A stretch of DNA of 64,000 bases, taken from the NCBI GenBank assembly GCA_947475245.1, contig CANJLW010000021.1, positions 1 through 64,000 on the forward strand, written 5' to 3'. Positions 1 to 9,079 of this stretch are shown here, piece by piece; the first letter of the stretch is position 1, and every line of letters begins with the position of its first letter. The position numbers were made by a program, and so were the translations under genes. The stretch is from Acetobacteraceae bacterium (GTDB taxonomy: Bacteria; Pseudomonadota; Alphaproteobacteria; Acetobacterales; Acetobacteraceae). The notes beneath the pieces are model-generated. The model was not told the origin of the DNA and ran no database searches. It saw nothing but the letters and a program-made list of their open reading frames with translations.

Positions 1-330
1 GGCTCGCGTTGGCCCAATGCGCTGAGCCTGTTGGCGAGGTTGTTGAGCGACCCCGCCAGATCGGGTGTGAAAGCGTCCGGGCGTGCGGCGGCAAGCGTGC
101 GATACAGCGCGACGGCCTCCCGCGCGGCGTCCAGCGCCGGCTCGCGTTGGCCCAGTTCGCTGAGCATGGCGGCGAGGTTGTTGAGCGACATCGCCAGATC
201 GGGTGTGAAAGCGTCCGGGCGCGCGGCGGCAAGCGTGCGATACAGCGCGACGGCCTCCCGCGCTGCGTCCAGCGCCGGCTCGCGTTGGCCCAATGCGCTG
301 AGCCGAACCGATAGATTGTTGAGCAGTCGG
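1..330 (-). repeat. 138-bp tandem repeats encoding TPR units
   Basis: The same DNA phrase (GGCTCGCGTTGGCCCA) begins at 1, 139 and 277, an exact 138-bp period equal to 46 codons. The copies are nearly identical at the nucleotide level. This points to recent tandem duplication inside the TPR region of the NTPase gene, and the array probably continues outside the window. Confidence 0.9.
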
Positions 331-1862
331 GCGGCGAAGTCGACGATGGTTGGATCGGCGTCGTGCGGGACGTTCCGGAAAATTCCCGCCAAAGTCGCGG
401 TCAACGTCGCCGCCAGTTCGCGCAGGATCGTGGTCTGCTCCGGCAGTGCATTGACCAGCGGGATCAGCAGCATCGGGTCGGCGATGGACTTCGAAAACCT
501 CGTCAGCCAGCCCAACAGGCGCTTGCCGGTCTCCTGTTCCTCGGCGGTCGCGCCGGGGTCTTCCGCCGCATAGGCGAAATCCTGCACCAGACGCACCAGC
601 ACGCTCGCCGCCGCGCCTTCGCCGAGCGCATAGGCGCGGGCCAGGATGGCGGGCGGTTCGTCGATTTTTCGGGCAGGGGCCCGCGCGAAGGCCGAGACGA
701 TCGCGCCTTCCTGGATCAAATCGGGCTGGATCGTGCCCAGGCGATCCGGCGCGGCGTCGGCATCGTCTCGGTTGGGCGGGAATTCCTGTTCCAGCAGGTC
801 CGTCACCCCGTTGGGGATCGGGCCGCGATGGTCGGCCGTAAGCTCGGCCGCGATGGACTCGCGCAATGTCGCCAAGGGCAACCCGCCGGCCAGCAGGTTG
901 AACAGCACGATGTGGTCCATCGTTTCCCGGTCGGATTCGTTGACCAGGTTCCGCAGCCGCTCTATCTCCCGCCCGCCCAACATACGCGCTGCGTCAAGGC
1001 GGCGCAGGCCGAGCGCTGCTTGGGGCGCGCGATCCAGCGCGAGCACGCCGGCCATGACGAGCGACAAAGGATTGCCGAAGCGCGCATGCCCCAGTTCGGC
1101 ATCGAACCCGGGATCAGTCCCGGCGGCGGGAATCTCGCCGAGGTTCGGCATTGCGGGCCGAATGGCGCGGGCCGCGGCCAGGGCGTTGGCGACGATGGCG
1201 CGGCGCTGTTCGATCTGCGACAGGTCCGGCACCAAGGTCGGGCGTTCGGCGTGAAACAGGTCCTGCCGAGCGGCGTCGCCGAACAGCACGGGTTGCGCAA
1301 GGTCGTGCCACCAGCCGAATCCGTCCGGCGCTTCGCGTTCCAGCAACAGAATGCGCAGTTTGGTCGCGGGCGGATTGGCGGCGAGGCGATCGAGCCAGCG
1401 CGCCAGTTCCGGTCCGCACTGCCCGGCATAGTCGATGACCAGCAGCATCGGGCGCGGCCAGATCAGATCGCGATCGGGGATGGATTTAACGTCGGATGCG
1501 GGCAGGAACCCGGCGAGCCAACCGCTTTGCGCGCTGCGGTCGGCATCGACCTGACCGCAAAGCTCCATCGCCAGCCGCGTCTTGCCTGTCCCGGCCTTGC
1601 CGATCAACGCATGCACCGACACATCGGCGGGATCGTTAACCCAGCCACGCAGTTCGGCCATTGAGTCCCCCCGTCCCACAAACGGCAGGTTGGTGGTGTT
1701 GGGATTCAGAATCTGAAGTTCGCGCCTCGGCCGGCGGGCGCGAAACTGCTTGCGGTCGAGCGTCAGCGCGACGCCGCCGATGGTCAGCGTGATCCGGTTG
1801 CCGTCGCCCGTGACGACGACGCTGTTGACGATGACGTTATCGCTGACCGATCCGTTTTCCAC
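1..1862 (-). CDS. STAND-like P-loop NTPase with C-terminal TPR repeats, 3' end outside window
   Basis: The frame is open from a GTG at 1862 (an in-frame TAA lies just upstream) to the window edge, so the C-terminus is missing. Residues 1-60 are a short Val/Asn-rich segment (SDNVIVNSVVVTGDGN). FVGRGDSM follows, then a Walker A motif GKAGTGKT at about residues 88-95 and a Walker B-like LLVIDYAG near residue 140. The last visible third holds at least three 46-residue TPR units (SLNNLAAMLSELGQREPALD). NTPase-TPR proteins of this shape usually act as signal-sensing switches in regulation or in defence against phage. The effector part, if any, cannot be seen. The NTPase-TPR call is firm; the role is inference. 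Confidence 0.8.
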   Translation of the reverse strand, partial: MENGSVSDNVIVNSVVVTGDGNRITLTIGGVALTLDRKQFRARRPRRELQILNPNTTNLPFVGRGDSMAELRGWVNDPADVSVHALIGKAGTGKTRLAMELCGQVDADRSAQSGWLAGFLPASDVKSIPDRDLIWPRPMLLVIDYAGQCGPELARWLDRLAANPPATKLRILLLEREAPDGFGWWHDLAQPVLFGDAARQDLFHAERPTLVPDLSQIEQRRAIVANALAAARAIRPAMPNLGEIPAAGTDPGFDAELGHARFGNPLSLVMAGVLALDRAPQAALGLRRLDAARMLGGREIERLRNLVNESDRETMDHIVLFNLLAGGLPLATLRESIAAELTADHRGPIPNGVTDLLEQEFPPNRDDADAAPDRLGTIQPDLIQEGAIVSAFARAPARKIDEPPAILARAYALGEGAAASVLVRLVQDFAYAAEDPGATAEEQETGKRLLGWLTRFSKSIADPMLLIPLVNALPEQTTILRELAATLTATLAGIFRNVPHDADPTIVDFAARLLNNLSVRLSALGQREPALDAAREAVALYRTLAAARPDAFTPDLAMSLNNLAAMLSELGQREPALDAAREAVALYRTLAAARPDAFTPDLAGSLNNLANRLSALGQRE

Positions 1863-1962
1863 GCGCGCCGCCTTCGAGTCGTTAGCGCAGTGTAACGCGA
1901 TCGGGCTGCTTGCCGCGAGTTCTATCGACTCCCGTTGCCGCCCGCGCGATGGGGTAACGCCG

Positions 1963-2718
1963 TCAGCCGTTCATGCCGAGCACGTCCATCATTGAATACA
2001 GGCCGGGCGCGCGACCTTCCGTCCATAACGCGGCGCGCACGGCGCCGGAGGCAAAGGTGCGGCGGTCAAAGGCCCGGTGGGTCAGGGCGATGTGCTCCGT
2101 CCCCGCCGCGAAGATCAGCGTGTGCTCCCCGACGACCTGCCCGCCGCGCAGCGCGGCGAAGCCGATGGCGCCGGTTTTGCGTGCGCCGGTATGGCCGTGG
2201 CGTCCGCTTTCCATCACATCGTCCAGGTTCACGCCCCTGCCCTTTGCCACCGCTCGGCCCATGCCGATGGCGGTGCCGGACGGGGAATCGACCTTCTGGC
2301 GGTGGTGCATTTCAACGATTTCCGCGTCGTAGCCGTCGGCCGGCAGGGCTGCGCCCATGCGTTCGGCCAGCGCCAGCACCAAATTGACCCCGGCGGAGAA
2401 GTTGGATGCATACACGACGGGAATGCGCGTCGCGGCGGCGGCGACCGCGGCTTCGTCTGCGTTCGACAGGCCGGAGGAGCCGAGCACCCAGGCCTTGCCG
2501 GCGGCGGCCATGACGGCGGCGGAGTCCTGGGCGGTAGCGGCGTTGGTGAAGTCGATCACCACGTCGGAACAGGCGGCAAGGTCGGCCAGCGTCATGATGT
2601 TGCCGCCGAGGGTGCGGCCCGATCCGCCGGTCAGCGTCGCGCCGGCGGCGGGCACTTCCTCGGCCAGCAGCCGGCCCATGCGGCCGGTGATGCCGGCGAT
2701 GCCGATGCGAAGCGCCAT
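1963..2718 (-). CDS. dapB: 4-hydroxy-tetrahydrodipicolinate reductase
   Basis: DapB reduces the cyclic product of DapA to tetrahydrodipicolinate using NAD(P)H, in the lysine and meso-diaminopimelate pathway in the cytoplasm. The 251-residue protein has the nucleotide-binding GxxGxMG at residues 9-15. It also has the family active-site stretch EMHHRQKVDSPSGTA at about 136-150, with the catalytic His pair, the Lys and the PSGT substrate loop. The length is about normal for the family (roughly 240-270). The gene stands alone here, divergent from the MmgE/PrpD gene with a gap of about 120 bases. Confidence 0.96.
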   Translation of the reverse strand: MALRIGIAGITGRMGRLLAEEVPAAGATLTGGSGRTLGGNIMTLADLAACSDVVIDFTNAATAQDSAAVMAAAGKAWVLGSSGLSNADEAAVAAAATRIPVVYASNFSAGVNLVLALAERMGAALPADGYDAEIVEMHHRQKVDSPSGTAIGMGRAVAKGRGVNLDDVMESGRHGHTGARKTGAIGFAALRGGQVVGEHTLIFAAGTEHIALTHRAFDRRTFASGAVRAALWTEGRAPGLYSMMDVLGMNG

Positions 2719-2840
2719 GATTGTATCCTCCCCAAATTCCGTCGCCGGGGATTCTGCGTGCGGGCGGCGCGGGCATCAAGGGAGGGTTTGGCGTTTTCCC
2801 GTCAGGTGTCGCAAACTGCGGGGGAATGAAGGAGGCCGCC

Positions 2841-4214
2841 ATGACCCTCGCGCTGCAAATCGCCGACCGGATTCACGCGTTGAACGCCGAAGACATCGTG
2901 CCCGACGCGGCGGAATGGACGCGGCATGCGTTCATCGACACGATCGGCTGCACGCTGGCCGGGATGGCGGAAGAAGCGCCGCATATCCTGATGCGGGTAC
3001 CGGGCGTGGCGGAGTGCGCCGGGCCGGCGCTGATCGTGGCGACGAACCGGCGCACCAGCGTGTTGGATGCGACGTTCGTTAACGGCACGGCGTCGCACGC
3101 GCTGGATTACGACGATGTCGGCGGCGTGCTGGGCGGGCATCCGTCGGCGATGCTGGTGCCTCCGCTGTTCGCGCTGGGGGAATCGCTGGGCAGCACGGGG
3201 CGCGATCTGGCGCTGGCCTATGTCGTCGGGTTCGAAACGATGTGCCGTATCGCGCGCGGCGTTCACTTCCATCACTACGACAAAGGCTGGCACCCGACCG
3301 CCACGCTCGGCATTTTCGGCACGATCGCCGCCGCTGCTCGGCTTTTGCATTTGACGCGGGAAGAAACGGCGGCGGCGCTGGGGCTGGGCGCGTCGTTCGC
3401 GTCGGGTCTGAAGGCGAATTTCGGCACCATGACGAAGCCGGGCCATGTCGGTCAGGGCACGCGCAACGGGTTGCTGGCGGCCTATATGATCCAGCGCGGC
3501 TTTACCGCGAGCACCGAGGGGTTTGAGCATAAGCAGGGCTTCCTGGACGTGTTCAATGGCCCCGGCACTTACGACACCGCGAAGATCCTGGACGGCTGGT
3601 ACGGGCCGATGGAAGCGGCCGGGCTGGGGGAACCGGGGCTGAAGCCCTATCCCTGCTGCGGCAGCACGCATGCGTCGATCAACCGCATGCTGGACCTGAC
3701 GACGACATACGATCTGCGGCCCGCCGATATCGAAACGATCGAGGTGATGCCGCATTTGCGTCGGTTGCCGCATACCAACAACCCCGATCCGCAAACGCCG
3801 CTGGGGGCGAAGTTCAGCGTGCAATACTGCGTCGCCCGCGCCTTGGCCGATCGCGCGGTGCGGCTGACGCATTTTGAGGGCGATGCCCATTTCGATCCGG
3901 ACATCCGCGCCCTGATGGCCCGTGTCAGCGCGCGCCCGCATCCGGGCATGCCGTCCGACTCGCCGCAACAATGGGGATCGGAAGTCGTCGTCATGACCAA
4001 AGACGGCCGCCGTCTGGCGTCGCGCATCGACGACTACAAACACATCGGACCCGGCGGCAATCCGATGACTCGCGAGGAACTATGGACCAAATTCTCCGAC
4101 TGCGCGGAACGGGTCTTGCCGCGCGGGCAGATCGCGCCGCTGTTCGAAAAGCTTGCGACGATCGAGGCGGTGGGACCGATCGATTCGGTCACGTCGCTAA
4201 TGGCGGTAGTGTGA
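2841..4214 (+). CDS. MmgE/PrpD family protein
   Basis: This family includes 2-methylcitrate dehydratase (PrpD), cis-aconitate decarboxylase and many uncharacterised relatives that act on small polycarboxylates. The sequence has the family's N-terminal helical start (FIDTIGCTLAGM) and the motif GTASHALDYDDV, followed by a C-terminal domain with KPYPCCGSTHASI. I chose the ATG at 2841 (MTLALQIAD) because AAGGAGG lies 8 bases upstream. An in-frame ATG at 2826 is possible. No other methylcitrate-cycle genes are nearby, so the substrate is unknown. The 3' end overlaps the convergent gene at 4197. Confidence 0.85.
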   Translation: MTLALQIADRIHALNAEDIVPDAAEWTRHAFIDTIGCTLAGMAEEAPHILMRVPGVAECAGPALIVATNRRTSVLDATFVNGTASHALDYDDVGGVLGGHPSAMLVPPLFALGESLGSTGRDLALAYVVGFETMCRIARGVHFHHYDKGWHPTATLGIFGTIAAAARLLHLTREETAAALGLGASFASGLKANFGTMTKPGHVGQGTRNGLLAAYMIQRGFTASTEGFEHKQGFLDVFNGPGTYDTAKILDGWYGPMEAAGLGEPGLKPYPCCGSTHASINRMLDLTTTYDLRPADIETIEVMPHLRRLPHTNNPDPQTPLGAKFSVQYCVARALADRAVRLTHFEGDAHFDPDIRALMARVSARPHPGMPSDSPQQWGSEVVVMTKDGRRLASRIDDYKHIGPGGNPMTREELWTKFSDCAERVLPRGQIAPLFEKLATIEAVGPIDSVTSLMAVV

Positions 4215-5498
4215 CAGCAGATACAGCAGCAGCGGATTGTCGCGCTCCGGCGCCAACTGGGCGGTGAAGTGACGGGACGGGCGGCCGCGTAGCCGCGCGC
4301 GCCACAGCTTCATGTCGAAGTCCCGGCTGGGGCGGATGTCGTTGGCCATGCCGGCGGCCATGAAATGGGGAAACGGGTCGCGGTTGGCATTCAGCCGCAC
4401 CCCATCCTGCGCCCGATACCAGACCGGATCGAACAGCGGATTGGGGGAGAACTGCTGCTTGCGCCGGTTCGCCAGATAGTGCCCCAGCGGCGACACGCCG
4501 TCTTCAAGCGCATAGGTCGTACGATACCAGGCCGGGTCGAAATACACGGCCGGGCGCCGTCCGGCGGGTTCGCCGACCAGCGCGTAATGCACCAAGGGAT
4601 TGACGCGCAGACGTTCGACCTCGGGGTTGGTGTCGGCATACCAACGAAGTCGGAAATAGAAACTGGGGTCGCGGCCTTCCTGCCAGCCGAACCGACAGAA
4701 ATGCTCCAACGGGTCCATGCCTTGCTCCAACACGTCGGCGCTGTGCATGGCATAGAAGTTGGCGTCGAACAGGCCGGTGGCGCGAATAACCTCACTGTCG
4801 GCGGAAAGCGGGCCGGCATGCGCGCCGAAGGTTTGCAGATACGGCGCGTAAGGGTCCCGCCCGTCCGGGTTCGGCGCGCGCGCGGCGGACCACAGGCGCG
4901 GGCAGGGGGCAACGCGGCCATCGCCGGACTGGGCCAGGAAGTCCGCCAACGCCGGCGTTGTGTCGGAAAGGCCGTGCATCGCGCGATACCAGACCGGATC
5001 GAAGTCCGGCCCGGGGGCCAGGCGATTGGTTTCCCCCACCGCCAGGTAATGGGCAAAGGAATCGCCGACCTGGGCCAACCCGTTTTGCTCCCGATACCAA
5101 TACGGTGCCAGCCACGCATTCGGTGCTCGGCCTTCCGCCATGCCGAAGCCGCAGTAATGCGCCAGCGGGTCCAACCCGGCTTCCGCCACGTCGGCATAGG
5201 TCGCGCGATACCAATCGCGGTCCAACAAGCCGCTGGCGCCGACAAGATCGATCAGCGCCCGCCGCTCGTCACGCCGCCGGTATTCCTCGCTGTTCAGGAA
5301 CGCGGCGCGGATGTCGCGGATCGCCGTGCCGCCGATCAACACATCGCGCCATTCGCCGAGTTCGGCGTCCCCCGGTTCGCGGTCGAGCAGCGTTTCGTAG
5401 AAATCGCGGATGACGGCTTCGGCCAGCGCCTGAACGGCGTGGGCCGGTGGGGTGTCGATACCGATTGGGGTATCGGTTACAGTTGTGTGTCCCTCCAT
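4197..5498 (-). CDS. DUF4214-like protein with repeated WYRxxYxDV / DPLxHY modules
   Basis: The N-terminal region (FYETLLDREPGDAELGEW...FLNSEEYRRR) looks like a DUF4214 domain, common in secreted or surface-polysaccharide proteins. About seven imperfect modules follow, of the type DWYRATYADVAEAGLDPLAHY followed by GxxEGR. The same module sits at the N-termini of the glycosyltransferases at 5683 and 47022, but here no catalytic domain is attached. It may be a carbohydrate-related binding or scaffold protein. The start is uncertain: 5498 (MEGHTTVT) is preferred because longer versions run into the upstream region of the divergent GT2 gene. No signal peptide is evident. Confidence 0.65.
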   Translation of the reverse strand: MEGHTTVTDTPIGIDTPPAHAVQALAEAVIRDFYETLLDREPGDAELGEWRDVLIGGTAIRDIRAAFLNSEEYRRRDERRALIDLVGASGLLDRDWYRATYADVAEAGLDPLAHYCGFGMAEGRAPNAWLAPYWYREQNGLAQVGDSFAHYLAVGETNRLAPGPDFDPVWYRAMHGLSDTTPALADFLAQSGDGRVAPCPRLWSAARAPNPDGRDPYAPYLQTFGAHAGPLSADSEVIRATGLFDANFYAMHSADVLEQGMDPLEHFCRFGWQEGRDPSFYFRLRWYADTNPEVERLRVNPLVHYALVGEPAGRRPAVYFDPAWYRTTYALEDGVSPLGHYLANRRKQQFSPNPLFDPVWYRAQDGVRLNANRDPFPHFMAAGMANDIRPSRDFDMKLWRARLRGRPSRHFTAQLAPERDNPLLLYLLSHYRH

Positions 5499-5682
5499 GA
5501 AACACAGCATAAACCATGTTTTGCCGAGCTTGCGAGCGGTGGTGGCGACGGATATACAACGAACGAGGCTCATGCGCGTGACGGACAGGGTCTTCCGTCC
5601 GTGTTCGACGGGATGGGGCAAATTTCGCGCATCCAAAAAGGGGTTCCTGTGTCCGGCGGAAATTTCAGTCACGGCCTGCGAT

Positions 5683-7353
5683 ATGCCTGACACCGCCGCA
5701 AAGTCGCCTGACCCGCAGGACGACAGCCCCAGCTTCGACGAAGCCCTGTATCTGCGTGCCTATCCGGACGTGGCCCTTGCCGTAGAACGGGGGGAGTTGC
5801 CGTCGGGCCAGGATCATTTCCGCCTGGCGGGCAAGGCGGAGGGGCGGTTGTTCCGCTCGGAGTACCGGGAACAGGTTCTGCTGGCCGGCGGTTCCGGGCA
5901 AGGGTTCAAGTCTGGTCCGACGACCAGTATCGATCGTCTGGTCGTCTCCGCCTCCGGCGCCATATTCCTGGTCGGCTGGGCCGACGACGCTCGGCGAACC
6001 CTGACCGAGATCACGTTATACGCCGACAATCATCGCCGGGTCTGGCGCGCCTTTTCCCGGCTGCGGCGCGCGGATGTGGAGGCCGCGGTCGGCGCGCCAA
6101 CGCCCTATCACTATGGTTTCTGGGTCTTTGGGGAGCCGGTAAAGGCCGGTACTCAATGGCGGGCGGAGGGTGGCAAGCCGAGCCGGGTGGAGTTCGGCTT
6201 TGCGGATGGGTCGGTGATCCGGCTGGATCAGACGATCACCGTGATGTCCGACATCGATATGCGGGACCTCGTGATGGGGTACTTCGCCAATGCAAGCTAT
6301 CACGGCAACGGCGTGATCGGGGCCTTCGCGGCGCTGGATACCGGGGTGGGCCGGGTCCTGGCAGCCTATAATCAGGTCGTCTCCGCGCAGATTACGCGAC
6401 AAGCCCTGGTGCAGAGGTTCGGGCAGGAGCAGACCCGGTTCAAGGCATCGTTGATCGTGCCGATCTACGGCATGCACCACTACCACTACCTGCAAAGCGC
6501 CGCCTTCGCGGGCGGGGCGGGGATCGAGGACTGCGAGTTCATCTATGTCCTCAACAGCCCCGAACTGGTGGAACCCCTGACGCGAGAAATGCGCATCGCC
6601 GCGATGGTCTACGGCCATGCGCAAAGCCTGGTGGTGCTGCCCGGCAATGCGGGATTTGGCGCTGCGAACAACGTCGCGGCGCAGTTCGCGCGCAGCGATC
6701 GGCTGATCTGCGTGAACCCTGACGTCTTCCCCAAGGACCCGGCCTGGGCGAAACACCACGCCGATTTGCTGGATGGGCTGCCGACGGAACAAACGCGCCT
6801 GTTCGGCGCGACGCTGTATTACGACGATGGGTCGTTGATGCACGGCGGCATGTATATCGACCTCGATCTGGGAATCGTCGGCGCGAATGGCGGTCTGACG
6901 CACGATCGTGTGCTGCGGGTCGAGCATCACGGCAAGGGCGCGCCGGAATGGGCGCTGGCCTATCAGGCGTCTCGTCCGGTGACCGGGGTGACGGGCGCGT
7001 TCATTTCCGTCGATCGCAACTGGTTTGAATCGTTGGGCGGGTTTTCCGAAACCTATATTTACGGCCATTACGAAGACGCCGACCTCTGCCTGAAAAGCCT
7101 GCGGCAGGGCACGCCGTCCTGGGTGCACCCGATCGCGATGTGGCATCTGGAAGGCAAAGGTTCGACACGCCTGCCGCATCACGCCGGTGGTTCCCTGGTG
7201 AACCGCTGGCTGTTCACCCGCACGTGGGAGAGTTTTGTGACACCGGACCTGATTGGCCGAACGCCCGCTGGGCTGGCGCGCTATGCGGAGCCGCTGCCGG
7301 TGTCGGCGGCGAAGGCCGCTGCCGCCAAATCGACCGGGCGTCGCGCGCGATGA
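5683..7353 (+). CDS. Family 2 glycosyltransferase with N-terminal repeat module
   Basis: The protein probably transfers a sugar from a nucleotide donor onto a surface glycan in the cytoplasm. Residues 1-60 carry one copy of the locus-specific module (YLRAYPDVALAVERG...EGR). A GT-A/GT2 domain runs from about residue 250 (KASLIVPIYG). It has the acidic metal-binding segment NPDVFP near residue 345 and the late GGFSETY...HYEDADLCLK acceptor motif near 460. The middle region (about 80-240) is not recognised. I chose the ATG at 5683 (MPDTAAKS); upstream in-frame codons look non-coding. The stop overlaps the next gene by ATGA, so the two are probably translationally coupled. Confidence 0.85.
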   Translation: MPDTAAKSPDPQDDSPSFDEALYLRAYPDVALAVERGELPSGQDHFRLAGKAEGRLFRSEYREQVLLAGGSGQGFKSGPTTSIDRLVVSASGAIFLVGWADDARRTLTEITLYADNHRRVWRAFSRLRRADVEAAVGAPTPYHYGFWVFGEPVKAGTQWRAEGGKPSRVEFGFADGSVIRLDQTITVMSDIDMRDLVMGYFANASYHGNGVIGAFAALDTGVGRVLAAYNQVVSAQITRQALVQRFGQEQTRFKASLIVPIYGMHHYHYLQSAAFAGGAGIEDCEFIYVLNSPELVEPLTREMRIAAMVYGHAQSLVVLPGNAGFGAANNVAAQFARSDRLICVNPDVFPKDPAWAKHHADLLDGLPTEQTRLFGATLYYDDGSLMHGGMYIDLDLGIVGANGGLTHDRVLRVEHHGKGAPEWALAYQASRPVTGVTGAFISVDRNWFESLGGFSETYIYGHYEDADLCLKSLRQGTPSWVHPIAMWHLEGKGSTRLPHHAGGSLVNRWLFTRTWESFVTPDLIGRTPAGLARYAEPLPVSAAKAAAAKSTGRRAR

Positions 7354-8651
7354 CCTGTAAGGTCTTGCTGATGAGCCTCTACCACCCCGAGCTTGTGCGC
7401 GGCGGGGCACAGCAGGTCTGTTACGAGTTATTCGAGGCATTGCGCGAAGCGCCGGGATTTCGTCCGTTCCTGCTCGCCGCGATCGACAACAGCTATCCCG
7501 CCTTGTTCAAGTCCGGCGCGCGGATCACCGGCTTCGACGGTCGACCGGACGAATTCGTGTACCTGTCGCAGGATTACGATCATTGGTGGCACAAGACCGG
7601 TGAACCGCTGCTGATCGAAAGCTTTATCGAGTTCCTGCGGACCATTCAGCCGGACGTGGTGCATTTTCACCATTTCCTGGCCTTTGGCATCGATCTGGTG
7701 TCGGTCGTGCGCAAGACCTTGCCGGACTGCCGGATCGTTTTCACCTTCCACGAATTCCTGTCGATCTGCGCGGCGGATGGCCACATGACGCGGCGGACGG
7801 ACCGCTCGCTGTGTTCGACGGCCAGCCAGGTCCGCTGTCACCAGTGCTTCCCGGATCGCGGCCCGGATCAGTTCATGCTGCGCAAAATGTGGTTCATGAA
7901 CCATCTGAACCAGGCGGACGTCTTCACCTGTCCCAGCCAGTTCATGATCCAGCATTACGTCGACTGGGGCCTGTCCGCCGATCGCATTCATCGGGTCACC
8001 AACGGGCAACGCGTCCGCCACGCCGATCGCACATCCCCGCCTCGCGCCGACCGCAACCGTTTCGGATTTTTCGGCCAGATTCACGACGACAAGGGCGTGC
8101 ACATCCTCCTGCGCGCGGTGACCATTCTGCGCGGTCAGGGCTTCACCGACTTCACGGTGGAGATCAACGGCGACAACATTCGCTTCGCCTCCCCCGAAGT
8201 GCGGGCGGAAATCGAGACTTTCCTCGAAGAGGAGGAGACACTTCCCTTCGCCGAACGGATCGTGTTCCACAACGGCTCGTACCACACCGACCAATTGCGC
8301 GAACGGATGAACCGCGTCGACTGGGCAATCGTGCCATCGATCTGGTGGGAAATCTTCGGGCTGGTGATTTCCGAGGCGTGGAGCTTCGGCAAGCCTATCA
8401 TCTGCTCCGATGTCGGCGGCATGAAGGAGCGTGTGGCCGACGACGTCGATGGCCTGCATTTCGCCATGGGCAGCCCGCGCGCTTTGGCGGAGGTCATGCG
8501 ACGCGCCTGCACCGAACCGGGTTTGTGGCAACGCCTGCACGACGCGCTGCCGATCCCACCCAGCCGAGAGGCCATGACGGACGGCTATACGGCGCTTTAC
8601 CTGCCGGTTGGGACAGCGAAGCGGGCGAAGACGGCTGCCAGCACGATATAG
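7350..8651 (+). CDS. Family 4 (GT-B) glycosyltransferase
   Basis: This is a retaining GT-B glycosyltransferase of about 433 residues. The N-terminal acceptor domain starts KVLLMSLYHPELVRGGAQQV with the usual glycine-rich loop. The C-terminal donor-binding domain has FGFFGQIHDDKGVHILL and, near residue 328, PSIWWEIFGLVISEAWSFG, the E-x7-E signature. A Cys-rich middle stretch (CSTASQVRCHQCFPDR) is seen in related transferases. The ATG at 7350 overlaps the preceding GT2 stop by four bases. The 3' end overlaps the convergent rppH gene by 55 bases. Confidence 0.9.
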   Translation: MTCKVLLMSLYHPELVRGGAQQVCYELFEALREAPGFRPFLLAAIDNSYPALFKSGARITGFDGRPDEFVYLSQDYDHWWHKTGEPLLIESFIEFLRTIQPDVVHFHHFLAFGIDLVSVVRKTLPDCRIVFTFHEFLSICAADGHMTRRTDRSLCSTASQVRCHQCFPDRGPDQFMLRKMWFMNHLNQADVFTCPSQFMIQHYVDWGLSADRIHRVTNGQRVRHADRTSPPRADRNRFGFFGQIHDDKGVHILLRAVTILRGQGFTDFTVEINGDNIRFASPEVRAEIETFLEEEETLPFAERIVFHNGSYHTDQLRERMNRVDWAIVPSIWWEIFGLVISEAWSFGKPIICSDVGGMKERVADDVDGLHFAMGSPRALAEVMRRACTEPGLWQRLHDALPIPPSREAMTDGYTALYLPVGTAKRAKTAASTI

Positions 8652-9079
8652 GTCGGGCGTTTGAAATCGACCGCGATCGCCGGCAACTCCTTCAGAGAAG
8701 CCCAGCGCCAGGCGTCAAACTCCGGATGCCCATCGTGATCGAGGCGGATGTCGTCAACGCTCCCCGTGAAGCGTAGGGCGAACCAGCGCTGCGATTGGCC
8801 GCGATAGCGGCCGCGCAGGGCAACGCCGATCAAATGCGGGGGCAGGTCGTATTTCATCCAATGCGGATATTCGCCGATGAGTCTGAACTTGTCGGTGCCG
8901 ATTTCCTCTTCCAATTCCCGCAGCACGGCCTCGGCCGGGTCCTCGCCGTCGTCGATGCCGCCTTGCGGCAGTTGCCAGGACTCCTTGGCGCCGCTGTCGA
9001 TCCGGCGGGCGATCAGCACCTGACCGAGGTCGTTGAACAGGACGGCGCCGACGCAGGGGCGATAGGGAAGCTCGGTCAT
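8597..9079 (-). CDS. rppH: RNA pyrophosphohydrolase (Nudix)
   Basis: RppH removes pyrophosphate from the 5' end of primary transcripts and so opens them to RNase E decay; alphaproteobacterial forms are also called IalA. The 160-residue protein starts YRPCVGAVLFN, as the family does. It carries a complete Nudix box at about residues 40-62 (GGIDDGEDPAEAVLRELEEE), with the REXXEE metal ligands. The ATG overlaps the stop of the upstream deacetylase gene by four bases, making it the last gene of the gpmI-rppH operon. Confidence 0.95.
   Translation of the reverse strand: MTELPYRPCVGAVLFNDLGQVLIARRIDSGAKESWQLPQGGIDDGEDPAEAVLRELEEEIGTDKFRLIGEYPHWMKYDLPPHLIGVALRGRYRGQSQRWFALRFTGSVDDIRLDHDGHPEFDAWRWASLKELPAIAVDFKRPTYIVLAAVFARFAVPTGR

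Noticed and set aside
363-1664. 433-codon open frame on the plus strand over the NTPase gene
   Set aside because: It is antisense to a strand with Walker A, Walker B and TPR motifs, and its own translation has no recognisable motif.
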